A stretch of 64,000 nt of DNA, taken from assembly GCA_017999915.1 (NCBI GenBank), contig JAGNKX010000008.1, positions 62,001 to 126,000 of the forward strand, written 5' to 3'. Every line of letters begins with the position of its first letter. Position 1 is the stretch's first letter. Positions 8,217 to 16,899 of the stretch are shown in pieces. The DNA is from Spirochaetota bacterium. Lineage in GTDB: Bacteria > Spirochaetota > UBA4802 > UBA5550. The notes under the pieces are model-generated. The model was not told the origin of the DNA, made no database searches, and saw only the letters and a program-made list of their open reading frames with translations. Made by a program: the position numbers and the translations under genes.

Positions 8217-9428
8217 ATGAAAAAAGCCGTTTTCGCCCTGCTGATCCTTTGCACCGCCTGCTCACGGTGGGACGATAGCATAAAGGTGCAGGACTCCGAT
8301 CTTTCCTACTTTAAGAACAATTACCGCGACTGCAGGATGAACTTCCTGGCCCACGCCCAGAAAGCCGCGGCCCGCTATGATTTCGCCGTGCGGGGGGCCT
8401 ATGCCGTGCCGTCCGCCACGGACAGGGACCTGGTGATGGATTACCTCTACGTGCCGGCGACGAAAAGGCAGGAAAAGCTCCTGATCATTACCGCCGGGGT
8501 CCACGGCATAGAAGGATACGCCGGCAACGCGGTGCTGGACCTCTTCTTCAAGGAGGTGTTCCCCACACTTGACATGGACACCATGGGCGTTGTCGTGTTT
8601 CACGCCGTTAATCCCTACGGCATGAAGCACTTCGGGCGCTGCACCGAGGGGAACGTTGACCTGAACAGGAACTGCAGCGCGGACCCGAAGGTGTACAATG
8701 CGAAAAACGCCGGGTACGAAAAGATGCGCTCCCTCCTGGAGCCCGGGGGAAAGGCGTCGGCGGGATTTATCTCCGACGCGATCCTCACCCTCAAGCTGGT
8801 GTGGTATAACCTGACCATGAGCAAAAAGGATTTCATGGATGGCGTCGTCAGCGGCCAGTACCAGTCCCCGAAGGGGATCTTCTACGGCGGCAAGAAACAG
8901 GAGCCCCAGATAGCGGAGATGACCAGGATCCTCTCCTCCATCATGGCGCGGTACCGCTTCGCGGCCCATATCGACCTCCACAGCGGCTACGGAAAGCGCG
9001 GCTATCTTCATCTCTTCCTGACGTCGCTGGATGACAGGAAGAACAAGGTCCTGGCATCTCTTTTTCCCGGCCATCCCATAGACTGGTCGACGGACAAGGA
9101 TTTTTACCAGAACACCGGCGATCTGAGCTATTATCTTTACTCCCTGGTCCGGGGTACTCCGGTACTTCCCATCACCTTTGAATTCGGGACCCTGGACAGC
9201 CAGACCATGATGGGCGGCATGAAGTCGCTCAAGACGTTCATCCTCAGCAATCAGGGGGCCCGGAACGGGTACGCAAGCGACGACGACCGCCGGGCCATCC
9301 GGACAATGGTGACGGAGATGTTCTATCCGGAATCGCCTGCCTGGAGATCGGAGGTGATCCGCCAGTCCCGGGAGCTCTTCGGGAAATTCTTCAAGCAGTG
9401 GAGCCGGCTGCAGAGAAAGGATTTATAA
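8217..9428 (+). CDS. DUF2817 / M14-like metallopeptidase lipoprotein
   Basis: The start at 8217 has GGAG seven bases upstream and opens a lipoprotein signal (LLILCTAC); the ATG at 8187 does not. The 403-residue product has zinc-carboxypeptidase-like features: HGIEGYAGN as the first zinc motif, NPYGMKHFGR and NVDLNRN near the substrate site, HIDLHSGYGKRG as the third ligand region, and Glu in ITFEFGTLDS as a plausible catalytic residue. DUF2817 proteins are M14-type hydrolases of unknown substrate. An exported peptidase or amidase acting on cell-wall or imported peptides is likely. It stands alone between the LytTR hybrid kinase and a terminator. Confidence 0.82.
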   Translation: MKKAVFALLILCTACSRWDDSIKVQDSDLSYFKNNYRDCRMNFLAHAQKAAARYDFAVRGAYAVPSATDRDLVMDYLYVPATKRQEKLLIITAGVHGIEGYAGNAVLDLFFKEVFPTLDMDTMGVVVFHAVNPYGMKHFGRCTEGNVDLNRNCSADPKVYNAKNAGYEKMRSLLEPGGKASAGFISDAILTLKLVWYNLTMSKKDFMDGVVSGQYQSPKGIFYGGKKQEPQIAEMTRILSSIMARYRFAAHIDLHSGYGKRGYLHLFLTSLDDRKNKVLASLFPGHPIDWSTDKDFYQNTGDLSYYLYSLVRGTPVLPITFEFGTLDSQTMMGGMKSLKTFILSNQGARNGYASDDDRRAIRTMVTEMFYPESPAWRSEVIRQSRELFGKFFKQWSRLQRKDL

Positions 9429-9451
9429 AAGTCTTTGATAGAGGAATGAAG

Positions 9452-9480
9452 ACCCCGGAGCCGAACCCCGGGGTTTTTTT
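9452..9480 (+). terminator. Rho-independent terminator after the DUF2817 gene
   Basis: A 7-base-pair GC-rich stem (9452-9458 with 9468-9474) and a 9-base loop are followed by a run of seven T. It separates the gene ending at 9428 from the convergent SDR gene. Confidence 0.85.
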
Positions 9481-10330
9481 ATCCGCGGTAATCCGCCCCG
9501 GTCATGGAGGCGCTGATCTCCCACAGGCGGCCGTGGAAATCCGGGCCCGATTTCAGCTTCGGCTCCTTCATCTTCATGAACCGGAAATATTTTCCGCTCA
9601 CTCCCTCCACCTCGGGGGACGACGCCAGGTAGATGGCGGTGCGGGCCGCCCTGGCGGCAGTGGGAAAGGTGAGCTGGATGATGGCGTCCGCCACGCGTGG
9701 CAGAAGCCCCGGCTTCTTGGCGATATTGGTCGCCATGGGCCCCGGGTCAACGGCGTTCACCGTGACGCCGGTCCCGCCGAGCCTCCGCGCCAGCTCCTGC
9801 GTGAAATAGGCCACCCCGAGCTTTGACCTGCCGTAGGCGCCCATGGCGGAATAGCCTTTTTTTCCGCCGTCGATGTCCTCCGGGTCCAGGGAGGAGAGCA
9901 CGTGGGCGTCGGATCCAACGTTCACGATCCGCGCCGGCGCCGCCGTGATGAGGCCGGGCAGGAGGAGCAGGGTGAACTGGAACATGGCCAGGTAATTCAC
10001 CGCGAAGGTCATCTCGACGCCGTCCGAGGAAAGAGCGCGGCGCTGGCTCACCATCCCCGCGTTGTTCACCAGGACGTGGATGGGTCGCTTCCACGAGAGC
10101 ACTTCCTTTGCCCCCCGGGCGATGTCCTGACGGGACGAAAAATCGCAGGCCACCGCGCCCGCCAGGGAGCGGAACCTGTCCCGGACCGACTCGCAGGCCT
10201 CCCGGGTGGGGCCGTGGAGGATGATGTCCGCTCCCATGCCATGGAGCGCCTCTGCGACGGCCAGGCCGTGGCCGCTGGTGGAGCCGGTGATGAGACACGT
10301 TTTCCCTTTCATGAGAGCGGGTGTATTCAT
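9479..10330 (-). CDS. Short-chain dehydrogenase/reductase
   Basis: This is a classical SDR of 283 residues with the cofactor motif TGSTSGHG, the NNAG motif and the catalytic YGRSK tetrad pair, followed by VDPGPMAT. It looks most like the retinol-dehydrogenase/protochlorophyllide-reductase-like branch. The position after the glycine-rich motif (ILHGPTREACE) is compatible with NADP. The start at 10330 has GGAG about eight bases upstream. The substrate is unknown. It lies on the same strand as the degenerate acyl-CoA synthetase, 178 bases apart, so a shared role in lipid metabolism is possible but weakly supported. Confidence 0.85.
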   Translation of the reverse strand: MNTPALMKGKTCLITGSTSGHGLAVAEALHGMGADIILHGPTREACESVRDRFRSLAGAVACDFSSRQDIARGAKEVLSWKRPIHVLVNNAGMVSQRRALSSDGVEMTFAVNYLAMFQFTLLLLPGLITAAPARIVNVGSDAHVLSSLDPEDIDGGKKGYSAMGAYGRSKLGVAYFTQELARRLGGTGVTVNAVDPGPMATNIAKKPGLLPRVADAIIQLTFPTAARAARTAIYLASSPEVEGVSGKYFRFMKMKEPKLKSGPDFHGRLWEISASMTGADYRG

Positions 10331-10508
10331 GGGCTTTCTCCGGAAATCGATGGTATGGATCGGCGCACGCCGGGTCGCTGGCGGTACAGATCCACCGGAT
10401 GCGGGAATATATCAATATATTTTTAATAAAAATAACGATTTAACGATCTCCCTGGCAGGGAGGACCTGCGGACCATGACGCGGGAAACGCCCCGCTGGAA
10501 AGCGATTG

Positions 10509-11735
10509 TTATCGTGCCCTGAACCGGCTCTTTGCGCCGGCCGGTGTATAGTCGCCGGCGGCCTTTTTGTGCATCGCCGGCGGTCCCTGGGAAGTGTCGG
10601 CGAGGCTCCCCACCGGGACCATGTAGAGGCCCAGGCCGATGAAAAAGTTCCGCACCACCTCCGGGACCGGCGCTTCACCGATGAAAAGGGCCCCCAGCCG
10701 GTCGATGCCGGCGGCGGCCCGCACCGGCAGGAAAACATGGCTGCCCGCCAGGGCGTATTTCCTTTTCAGCATTCCCGGAAGATGCCGGCCCGCGTCAAAA
10801 AAGGGCGCGGCTTCAAGCGCGGTTTTTTTCGCCCACCTGTACATGAACATCCTGAGGGCCGGCGACTTCGAGGCGATCTCCTGGATGATCCCGTAGAGCT
10901 TTTCCGCGACGCGGGGCGTGCAGACCATGGCCGTGGGCCGGATATCGGAAAGGTCCCTGGCGAGCCTGTCCGTGCCGCGGGAATAGGCGATGGTCCCCCC
11001 GGCGTGCATGACGCGGTAATAGCCGAGGATCCGCTCAAGGGGATGGGAGAGCGGAAGCATCGACAGGACCACGTCCCGGATAAGGTTCGGCTGGAGCCCG
11101 GTGACACCGCGCAGCTCCCGGAGTATGTCATCGGCGGAAAGCGTGATCTTTCTCGGGTGTCCCGAGGGCGACATCGTGTAGATAGCGGTCATGATATCCC
11201 CGGGGTCGATCGACCGGATGCGGGTCTCGATATCTTCGCTCCGGTCGTTTGCCAGTCCTTCCTGTATCAGCCGGTCAAGGGTGATCACCGGGACCTGCTT
11301 ATAGTCTCCATGGCTGAAAACGATGATCTGTTCCAGGGCGGGGAGCCCGCTTCTCACCAAGAGGAGGTTTTCCGCCTGCCTTCTGCCGGAACAGAAGCAG
11401 ATCCGTATGTCCGAGTCAATGATGATGGAAGCCGCTTCCGAAGCCGAGCATGAGGGATCAATGGTCACATCGGTCGATCCGGTGGAAAGAATTCCCAGGT
11501 CCGCCAGGATCCATTCGGCCCTGTTTTCCGAATAAATGCCGATCCTGTCGCCCGGCATTACGCCGTAATTGATAAGATAGGAGGAGATCGCGTTTGCCTT
11601 GATATAGGCCTCTTCCCAGCAGAGGTCTATCCAGAAATCGGGTCCCCTGCTTTTCAAAAAGACATCATTCCTGTAATAAGAAACCCTGTTTCTGAAAATC
11701 CCTGGGATCGTCACGTCCGGGTAGTAATTGTTCAT
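10509..11735 (-). CDS. Degenerate, C-terminally truncated acyl-CoA synthetase-like protein
   Basis: The 408-residue product is related to the long-chain acyl-CoA synthetase/AMP-binding family through GDRIGIYSENRAEWI, SDIRICFC, LPLSHPLER and a string of family positions. Family members usually have about 550-650 residues. Here the adenylate-forming P-loop (normally YTSGTTGxPK) reads YTMSPSGHPRK, the YGLTET region reads YMVPVGSLADTS, and the hinge and C-terminal lysine domain are absent. The frame is intact, with no internal stop or frameshift. Two readings fit: an old pseudogene that has lost its end, or a retained binding protein without ligase activity. No continuation of the missing part was found downstream in any frame. 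Confidence 0.75.
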   Translation of the reverse strand: MNNYYPDVTIPGIFRNRVSYYRNDVFLKSRGPDFWIDLCWEEAYIKANAISSYLINYGVMPGDRIGIYSENRAEWILADLGILSTGSTDVTIDPSCSASEAASIIIDSDIRICFCSGRRQAENLLLVRSGLPALEQIIVFSHGDYKQVPVITLDRLIQEGLANDRSEDIETRIRSIDPGDIMTAIYTMSPSGHPRKITLSADDILRELRGVTGLQPNLIRDVVLSMLPLSHPLERILGYYRVMHAGGTIAYSRGTDRLARDLSDIRPTAMVCTPRVAEKLYGIIQEIASKSPALRMFMYRWAKKTALEAAPFFDAGRHLPGMLKRKYALAGSHVFLPVRAAAGIDRLGALFIGEAPVPEVVRNFFIGLGLYMVPVGSLADTSQGPPAMHKKAAGDYTPAGAKSRFRAR

Positions 11736-12098
11736 GATAGCTCTCCGCTGAAAGATAAATTGTACGGGTGCTTTATTATATTAAATTTTATATTCATTAA
11801 TAATGTACAATGTCGGTAATTGAAAGTAAATAACCAGGAGCCATGGTTGCATTGTCTGGAATCTGTGAAATTCAGCATAACACCATTGGTCATTTGATAA
11901 TAACCAATTGCATTATGGTGGGGTACTATTTTTTGGTTAACGTCCAATGGGTATAGGAGCATAACAGGTCACGCATCGGAGGACAGCCGATAAAATGATT
12001 GATTCACAGGGCGCGGTTCATTAAAATAATCCAACCGGGGATGATAATCCATATTGGCATTGGCAGATAATTAATAAAAGATAGAGAGGATATGCAAT
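11736..12098. other. AT-rich divergent intergenic region
   Basis: This 363-base gap lies between the divergent acyl-CoA synthetase-like and outer-membrane genes. It is far more AT-rich than the flanking genes and should hold both promoters. It contains partial inverted repeats around 11880-11925 and a TGATTGATTCA word (11996-12006) shared with the region before the gene at 5241. No gene is supported. Confidence 0.5.
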
Positions 12099-13064
12099 AT
12101 GAAAAAAACGCTTATGGCCTTCATTGCCGCTGTTTCGATGCTTCTGATCGTCCCCCATGCCGCCCATTCCACGAGCCTTACTGTAGGCGTCACCGGCTGG
12201 TATGCCTGGTGGGATTATGCCCTGAAAGACCTTGATTCGGGAAAATCATTGCCCTTCACCGCCAAGAGCAAGTTTACCCTGAACCCCGCGCCGATCTATG
12301 GCCCGGTCGTGACACTTGGCATAAATAAACAGTGGAGCATATCCGCCCTGTTCCTGTGCGGGTCCCACTACAGGATGAGCGCCGGGTTTTATGATTTGTC
12401 CGGTGTGTCCAAGGAGAGTTTCCACACAAAGAACATGTTCAAGTATGACCTCGATACCACCGTGTCCTATGCGCCGGTGTCGTTTTTCAAGGTCTTTGTC
12501 GGATTCAAGGTGCAGAGCGTCAAGGAAAAGGGGAACAGCCGTTCCTATGGCATCCTGCCAATCACCGCCGGCGATCCCCAGTATTACTCGCAGGGGACTT
12601 ACAACTACGGCTTTGTTTCATACGGGCCCGGTCTCGGCGTAGGATTTACGGCTCCCCTGGGCGCCAACTTTTTTCTCCTGTTCAACGTCTCCGGCATTTA
12701 CATGAGGTCAGACCTCATAAACAGGGAAAGCGGATGGAGCGCGGATACGGAGTTGAACCTGGAGGCCAGCAGATACACGACCAGGGTCAAACTCAATGTC
12801 TGGGGAGGCAATACATCCCTCGGCCTCGCCTATGTGTTTGAAAAGGCGCCCGTGACGCTGTCACTGGGGTGCCGCTACCAGTTCCTGAAGAACTACCTTG
12901 CGAATTACAGTGAAACGAGCCTTGACTCCGACATGTTCACGGGCTTGAACTATGTGTATAAGTATATCAATCGCCGGTATCTAAAAAAAGCCTACACGAA
13001 GAACATGGACCATCTCTGGGGGATCACCCTGGCGGCCCTCTACACGGTCAATTTTTCAAAATAG
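12099..13064 (+). CDS. Putative outer-membrane beta-barrel protein
   Basis: The 321-residue product has a clear Sec signal (MKKTLMAFIAAVSMLLIVPHAAHS, cleaved near HSTS). The rest consists of alternating aromatic and polar strands (VTGWYAWWDYAL, WSISALFLCGSHY, TTVSYAPVSFFKVFVGF, YGPGLGVGFTAPLG, TSLGLAYVFEKAPVTLSLGCRYQF) and ends WGITLAALYTVNFSK, a typical barrel pattern. The GAGAGGA ribosome binding site lies about nine bases before the start. I do not recognise the family. It is a single gene facing a cupin regulator that is transcribed toward it. Confidence 0.7.
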   Translation: MKKTLMAFIAAVSMLLIVPHAAHSTSLTVGVTGWYAWWDYALKDLDSGKSLPFTAKSKFTLNPAPIYGPVVTLGINKQWSISALFLCGSHYRMSAGFYDLSGVSKESFHTKNMFKYDLDTTVSYAPVSFFKVFVGFKVQSVKEKGNSRSYGILPITAGDPQYYSQGTYNYGFVSYGPGLGVGFTAPLGANFFLLFNVSGIYMRSDLINRESGWSADTELNLEASRYTTRVKLNVWGGNTSLGLAYVFEKAPVTLSLGCRYQFLKNYLANYSETSLDSDMFTGLNYVYKYINRRYLKKAYTKNMDHLWGITLAALYTVNFSK

Positions 13065-13126
13065 CTTCTCTTGAACCGCGGCCGGTCTCAGCCGAAGCAG
13101 GACGCTGAAGCCGGCCGGGAAGCGCC

Positions 13127-13774
13127 CTATCCCGTATAGATCACCGCCATGATGACGGCGTTCCCCTTTCCCGCCGCGTTGATCACGTTGTGGGGGATGG
13201 TGGCGTGATAGTAGATGCTGTCGCCTTCGTTCAGGACCTCCTCCTTGCTCCCCAGGATCACCTTGATGGACCCTTCCATCACGACGATGAATTCCTCGCC
13301 CTCGTGCCGTGACAGCTCGCCGCTGCCGGCGTCGGGAGAGAGGGTGATGAGGAAGGTCTCCATGTGCTTGTCCCTGATCCCGCGGGAGAGGGACTGGTAC
13401 TGGTAGTTGGGCCGCTCCGTGGAGCCGGAGGAGAAGCGCTTGATCTTCTGCCGCTCCGCCTTGCGCACCAGGGAGTAGCTGTAGCCGGACTCCTGGCCGA
13501 GGAGGAAGCTCGTGCCGATGCGGAGGGCCTTTGAGAGCTTGACGATGGTGCCCAGGTCGGGGAGCATCCTCTGTTCCTCGATGTCCTTCAGTTTGCCATG
13601 GGCTATTCCCGATATCCTGGCGAACTGCTCGAGGGACATCTTCTGCATGGTGCGGATATCGGTCAGGCGCTTGCCGATGGGGGTGACATCCTCCATCTTT
13701 TCCTCGCCCTGGTAGTAACCCTGGACGTCTTCGAAATATTCCCTGGCTTCCTGGTTGTCGTAGGTGATTGTCAT
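13127..13774 (-). CDS. XRE-type HTH regulator with C-terminal cupin
   Basis: This 215-residue regulator has an N-terminal helix-turn-helix (about 30-85: MSLEQFARISGIAHGKLKDI, then LGTIVKLSKALRIG) and a C-terminal cupin_2 (about 140-212: HEGEEFIVVMEGSIKVILG, LNEGDSIYYHATIPHNVINA). This is the PuuR/SinR-cupin architecture, in which the cupin senses a small metabolite. A strong GAGAGGAGG lies eight bases before the start. It is divergent from isocitrate dehydrogenase across a 317-base region holding three GATCATT words, so it may control icd, itself, or both. The inducer is not apparent. Confidence 0.88.
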   Translation of the reverse strand: MTITYDNQEAREYFEDVQGYYQGEEKMEDVTPIGKRLTDIRTMQKMSLEQFARISGIAHGKLKDIEEQRMLPDLGTIVKLSKALRIGTSFLLGQESGYSYSLVRKAERQKIKRFSSGSTERPNYQYQSLSRGIRDKHMETFLITLSPDAGSGELSRHEGEEFIVVMEGSIKVILGSKEEVLNEGDSIYYHATIPHNVINAAGKGNAVIMAVIYTG

Positions 13775-13896
13775 GGCACGGCCTCCTCTCTGTATGGTTG
13801 GGTGCCGGTATGCCCGGGATGAGCCTTGCCGGATCTTTCCCCTTATACAGATAGGTATTGAATAAAAAAAGATTTGTCAAGGAATAAGAAGTAATT

Positions 13897-13997
13897 GATC
13901 ATTGTCCAGCTTTAAAAAATCGACCTGTTGGATCATTACTTAAAGTTTTAATAGTTGCCCCCGCCGCTGAAGGCTCAGGCAAATATCGTCGATCATT
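13897..13997 (+). promoter_or_regulatory. Three GATCATT repeats, possible operator set
   Basis: GATCATT occurs at 13897-13903, 13931-13937 and 13991-13997, all in the same orientation. Copies 2 and 3 are each followed by an A and a TTA-containing AT stretch. They lie between the HTH-cupin gene and icd, upstream of the icd promoter. Binding by the HTH-cupin protein is inferred from position only. Confidence 0.35.
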
Positions 13998-14024
13998 AAG
14001 TTATACAGCAAGTTTAATAGAGAT

Positions 14025-14053
14025 TTGACAAAAATAGTCCGAATTTTCATAGT
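14025..14053 (+). promoter_or_regulatory. Putative sigma-70 promoter of icd
   Basis: TTGACA (14025-14030) is separated by exactly 17 bases from CATAGT (14048-14053). It lies 39 bases before the icd start, which has AAGGAA as ribosome binding site. Confidence 0.5.
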
Positions 14054-14091
14054 TGTCCCTTGTTTGCATATTATTGTCAAAAAGGAATGTC

Positions 14092-15306
14092 ATGAGCGGT
14101 CAAGTCATCAAATACGAAAAAGGAAAGATATCCGTGCCCGATAACCCGGTGATCCTCTTCATCGAAGGGGACGGCACCGGGCCCGACATCTGGCGCGCGA
14201 CGAAAATAGCCCTGGACGCGGCCGTTGAAAAGACCTATGGCGGCGCAAAGAAGATCGATTGGATGGAGGTCCTGGCGGGCGAGAAGGCCTACAAGGAAAC
14301 GGGCCACTGGCTTCCGGACGCCACACTGGAGAAGATCTGCGCTTACAAGGTGGCCATCAAGGGGCCCCTCACCACGCCCGTGGGCGGCGGGATCCGCAGC
14401 ATCAATGTGACCCTGCGGCAGAGGCTCAAGCTCTACGCCTGCGTCCGGCCCGTGCGCTACCTCAGGGGCGTGCCGAGCCCGGTGAAGGAGCCGGAAAAGG
14501 TGAACATGGTCATCTACCGGGAGAACATGGAGGACCTGTACGCCGGCATCGAGTGGAAGGAAGGGAGCCAGGAGGCCCGCAAGGTCATAAATTTTCTGAC
14601 CGAGGAGATGGGATCGGACATTCCGGCCGACGCCGGTATCGGGATCAAGCCGATCAGCGTGACCAACACCAAGAACCTGGTCCGGCGGGCCATCGAGTAC
14701 GCCATCGACAACGACCGTTCCACCGTCACCCTGGTGCACAAGGGGAACATCATGAAGTTCACCGAGGGGGCCTTCCGCGACTGGGGCTACGAGGTGGCGC
14801 GGGAGGAGTTCGGCGACAGGACCATCACCGAGGACGAGCTGTGGAAGAGCCATAACGGCAGGGTCCCGTCAGGGAAGATCGTCATCAAGGACCGCATCGC
14901 CGACGCCATGTTCCAGCAGGTGATCCTCCGGCCCGACGAGTACGACGTCATCGCCACGCCGAACCTGAACGGCGACTACCTCTCGGACGCCCTGGCGGCG
15001 CAGGTCGGCGGCCTGGGCATGGCGCCGGGCGCCAACATCGGCGACAGCGAGGCGGTGTTCGAGGCGACCCACGGCACGGCGCCGAAATACGCCGGCCAGG
15101 ACAAGGTCAACCCCGGCTCGCTCATCCTCTCCGGCGAGATGATGCTTCGCTTCCTGGGATGGAAAGAGGCCGCCGACCGATTGATCGTGGCGCTGGAGAA
15201 GACCATCCAGCAGAAGAAGGTGACCTACGACCTGGAGCGGCAGATGCAGGGGGCCACGCTGCTGAAGTGCTCGGAATTCGGCGCGGCCGTTGCTGATAAC
15301 ATGTAA
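14092..15306 (+). CDS. icd: NADP-dependent isocitrate dehydrogenase
   Basis: The 404-residue TCA-cycle enzyme oxidises isocitrate to 2-oxoglutarate and CO2 in the cytosol. [12 protein letters not shown] opens the Rossmann-like domain. [19 protein letters not shown] covers the substrate and phosphorylation-loop region of the E. coli-type enzyme, and [14 protein letters not shown] follows. [17 protein letters not shown] carries the Lys-Tyr pair that selects NADP. The start at 14092 has AAGGAA at a suitable distance; the ATG at 14053 would add an unrelated extension. It is monocistronic and divergent from the cupin regulator. It would supply 2-oxoglutarate for the glutamate dehydrogenase found 44 kb away. 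Confidence 0.95.
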   Translation: MSGQVIKYEKGKISVPDNPVILFIEGDGTGPDIWRATKIALDAAVEKTYGGAKKIDWMEVLAGEKAYKETGHWLPDATLEKICAYKVAIKGPLTTPVGGGIRSINVTLRQRLKLYACVRPVRYLRGVPSPVKEPEKVNMVIYRENMEDLYAGIEWKEGSQEARKVINFLTEEMGSDIPADAGIGIKPISVTNTKNLVRRAIEYAIDNDRSTVTLVHKGNIMKFTEGAFRDWGYEVAREEFGDRTITEDELWKSHNGRVPSGKIVIKDRIADAMFQQVILRPDEYDVIATPNLNGDYLSDALAAQVGGLGMAPGANIGDSEAVFEATHGTAPKYAGQDKVNPGSLILSGEMMLRFLGWKEAADRLIVALEKTIQQKKVTYDLERQMQGATLLKCSEFGAAVADNM

Positions 15307-15410
15307 AAAATTGGAACCCAAATACAGGTTTCTCTGTCTATAAATATATACAGAACGACCGTTGCAGTACGATGCGGCGTCAATTTTCAAGAGGAGTATT
15401 ACCCGGCAAG

Positions 15411-16088
15411 ATGAAGAGAATACTGAGAGCAATTCTTCCCCTTCTTTTAATCGCGGCGTTCCAGCAGGTTGATCGCGCGGCAGCGGCGGATGACGGCTGG
15501 CAAATGAAGAAAAGGCAGGACGGCATCAACGCCTTTCTGCGGGACTATCCCGGATCCGGCCTGAAGGAATTCAGGGGGGTCATGTATGTCAAGGGCGTGC
15601 GGCTGTCGAGCATGGTCGCGACATTTGACGATACGGCCTCCTATACCCGGTGGATGCACAACTGCACGGAATCGAGGCTTTTAAAGTTCATGAACGTGCA
15701 GGAGCGCATCACCTATACCGTCACCCACGCCCCTTGGCCCGCCAGGGACCGGGACGTGATCGTGTATTCACTCATGAACCAGAACCCCGGGGACCTGTCC
15801 GTGACCATAGCCATCACCGGCAAGCCAGATTTCATTCCGCCGCACAAGGGCCGGTTGAGGATTCCGATGATGAAGGCCTCCTGGACCTTCAGGCCGATGA
15901 AATCGGGCGATGTCATGGTCGTGTACCAGACGGTCACGGACCCGGGCGGTCCTCTTCCGCTGGCGCTCTTAAACCTCTCCGTGGTGGACCTGCCGTTCCT
16001 GACGATGCTGAAGTTCAGGAATGTCGTGAAGGAAGACCGCTACGCGGCGGCAATGTATTCGGTCATTGAAGAGCCAATGATAAACTAA
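15411..16088 (+). CDS. Secreted START-domain protein, first of a tandem pair
   Basis: The start at 15411 gives a Sec signal (MKRILRAILPLLLIAAF, cleaved near RAAAADD); the ATG at 15372 adds 13 residues before it and cannot be excluded. The 225-residue product is a single START/SRPBCC lipid-binding domain (GINAFLRDYPGSGLKEFRGV, TYTVTHAPWPARDRDVIVYS, IPPHKGRLRIPMMKASWTF). START proteins hold a lipid in a deep cavity. A periplasmic lipid carrier or sensor is plausible. It is followed 127 bases later by a paralogue with closely matching motif positions. Confidence 0.85.
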   Translation: MKRILRAILPLLLIAAFQQVDRAAAADDGWQMKKRQDGINAFLRDYPGSGLKEFRGVMYVKGVRLSSMVATFDDTASYTRWMHNCTESRLLKFMNVQERITYTVTHAPWPARDRDVIVYSLMNQNPGDLSVTIAITGKPDFIPPHKGRLRIPMMKASWTFRPMKSGDVMVVYQTVTDPGGPLPLALLNLSVVDLPFLTMLKFRNVVKEDRYAAAMYSVIEEPMIN

Positions 16089-16215
16089 CCCCATCTAATA
16101 AAAGACCGTTCCGGGAATTGCGCTTGTTCAGGCAAAGTATTCCCGGATGAGACTGGCGGGTGTCCTGATATAAACCCGGCCCATTTTTATTTCTATAGGT
16201 AGAAAAGCAACTGGT

Positions 16216-16890
16216 ATGATTAAACTGAAATTGTTACTCCCGGTGATGCTGATGATATCCGGCCTCTGGGCCGCCGACGCTTCGGCCCAGGCGGACTGGA
16301 AGCTTAAAAAGAGCGGCGCGGGCATCGAGGTGTACGTGAGGGACGTGGCCGGGTCCAGGTTCCAGGAGTTCAAGGGGATCATGTACCTGAAGCAGACGCG
16401 CCTCGCCAGCCTGGTGGCCGTGTTCGACGACCCGTCGACCTACACGACCTGGATGCACGAAGTGGTCGAAGCGAGGCTCCTGAAAACGGTCAATCTCTAC
16501 GAGCGCTACACCTATACCGTGACCAGGGCCCCCTGGCCGGTGACGAACCGCGACCTCATATCATACTCCATCATCGCCCAGGACCCGAAAACCCTGACGG
16601 TGACGCTGCGCACGTCCGGGAAGGCCGATTTTATCCCGCCGGTTCCCGACAGGGTCAGGGTGCCCAGGATGAACGCCCTGTGGACCTTTAAGCCGCTGAG
16701 CGGAGGAGACGTGATGGTGACCTACCAGATGCACAGCGAGCCGGGCGGCTACATCACGCCGGAGCTGGCGAACATGGCCGCGGTCGATCTTCCCTATAAC
16801 ACGCTGTTCAAGCTGAGGAATTTTCTCAGGCAGCCGAAATACGCCTCCATCGCCTATCCCCAGATACGGGAGCCGAAGGGTTCGAAGTGA
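16216..16890 (+). CDS. Secreted START-domain protein, second of a tandem pair
   Basis: The 224-residue product begins with a Sec signal (MIKLKLLLPVMLMISGLWA, cleaved near DASAQAD) and is otherwise one START/SRPBCC domain. It matches its upstream neighbour along the whole length: GIEVYVRDVAGSRFQEFKGI, YTYTVTRAPWPVTNRDLISY, IPPVPDRVRVPRMNALWTF, and an MVTYQMHSEPGG strand. The pair must come from tandem duplication. The two may bind different lipids or form a relay. No transporter lies next to them. Confidence 0.85.
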   Translation: MIKLKLLLPVMLMISGLWAADASAQADWKLKKSGAGIEVYVRDVAGSRFQEFKGIMYLKQTRLASLVAVFDDPSTYTTWMHEVVEARLLKTVNLYERYTYTVTRAPWPVTNRDLISYSIIAQDPKTLTVTLRTSGKADFIPPVPDRVRVPRMNALWTFKPLSGGDVMVTYQMHSEPGGYITPELANMAAVDLPYNTLFKLRNFLRQPKYASIAYPQIREPKGSK

Positions 16891-16899
16891 CGCCGCTCC

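Larger units (their letters stand above)
13775..14091. other. Divergent control region of cupin regulator and icd
   Basis: This 317-base gap contains no gene. It holds three same-orientation GATCATT words (13897, 13931, 13991) and a promoter-like pair for icd (14025-14053). Its AT content is well above the neighbouring genes. Confidence 0.55.

Noticed and set aside
10331-10508. Missing C-terminal half of the acyl-CoA synthetase after a frameshift
   Set aside because: The three minus-strand frames after the stop contain no hinge or lysine motif, so no simple frameshift explains the truncation.
11732-11962. 76-codon minus-strand frame in the AT-rich gap
   Set aside because: No ribosome binding site, atypical composition, and it overlaps the expected promoters.
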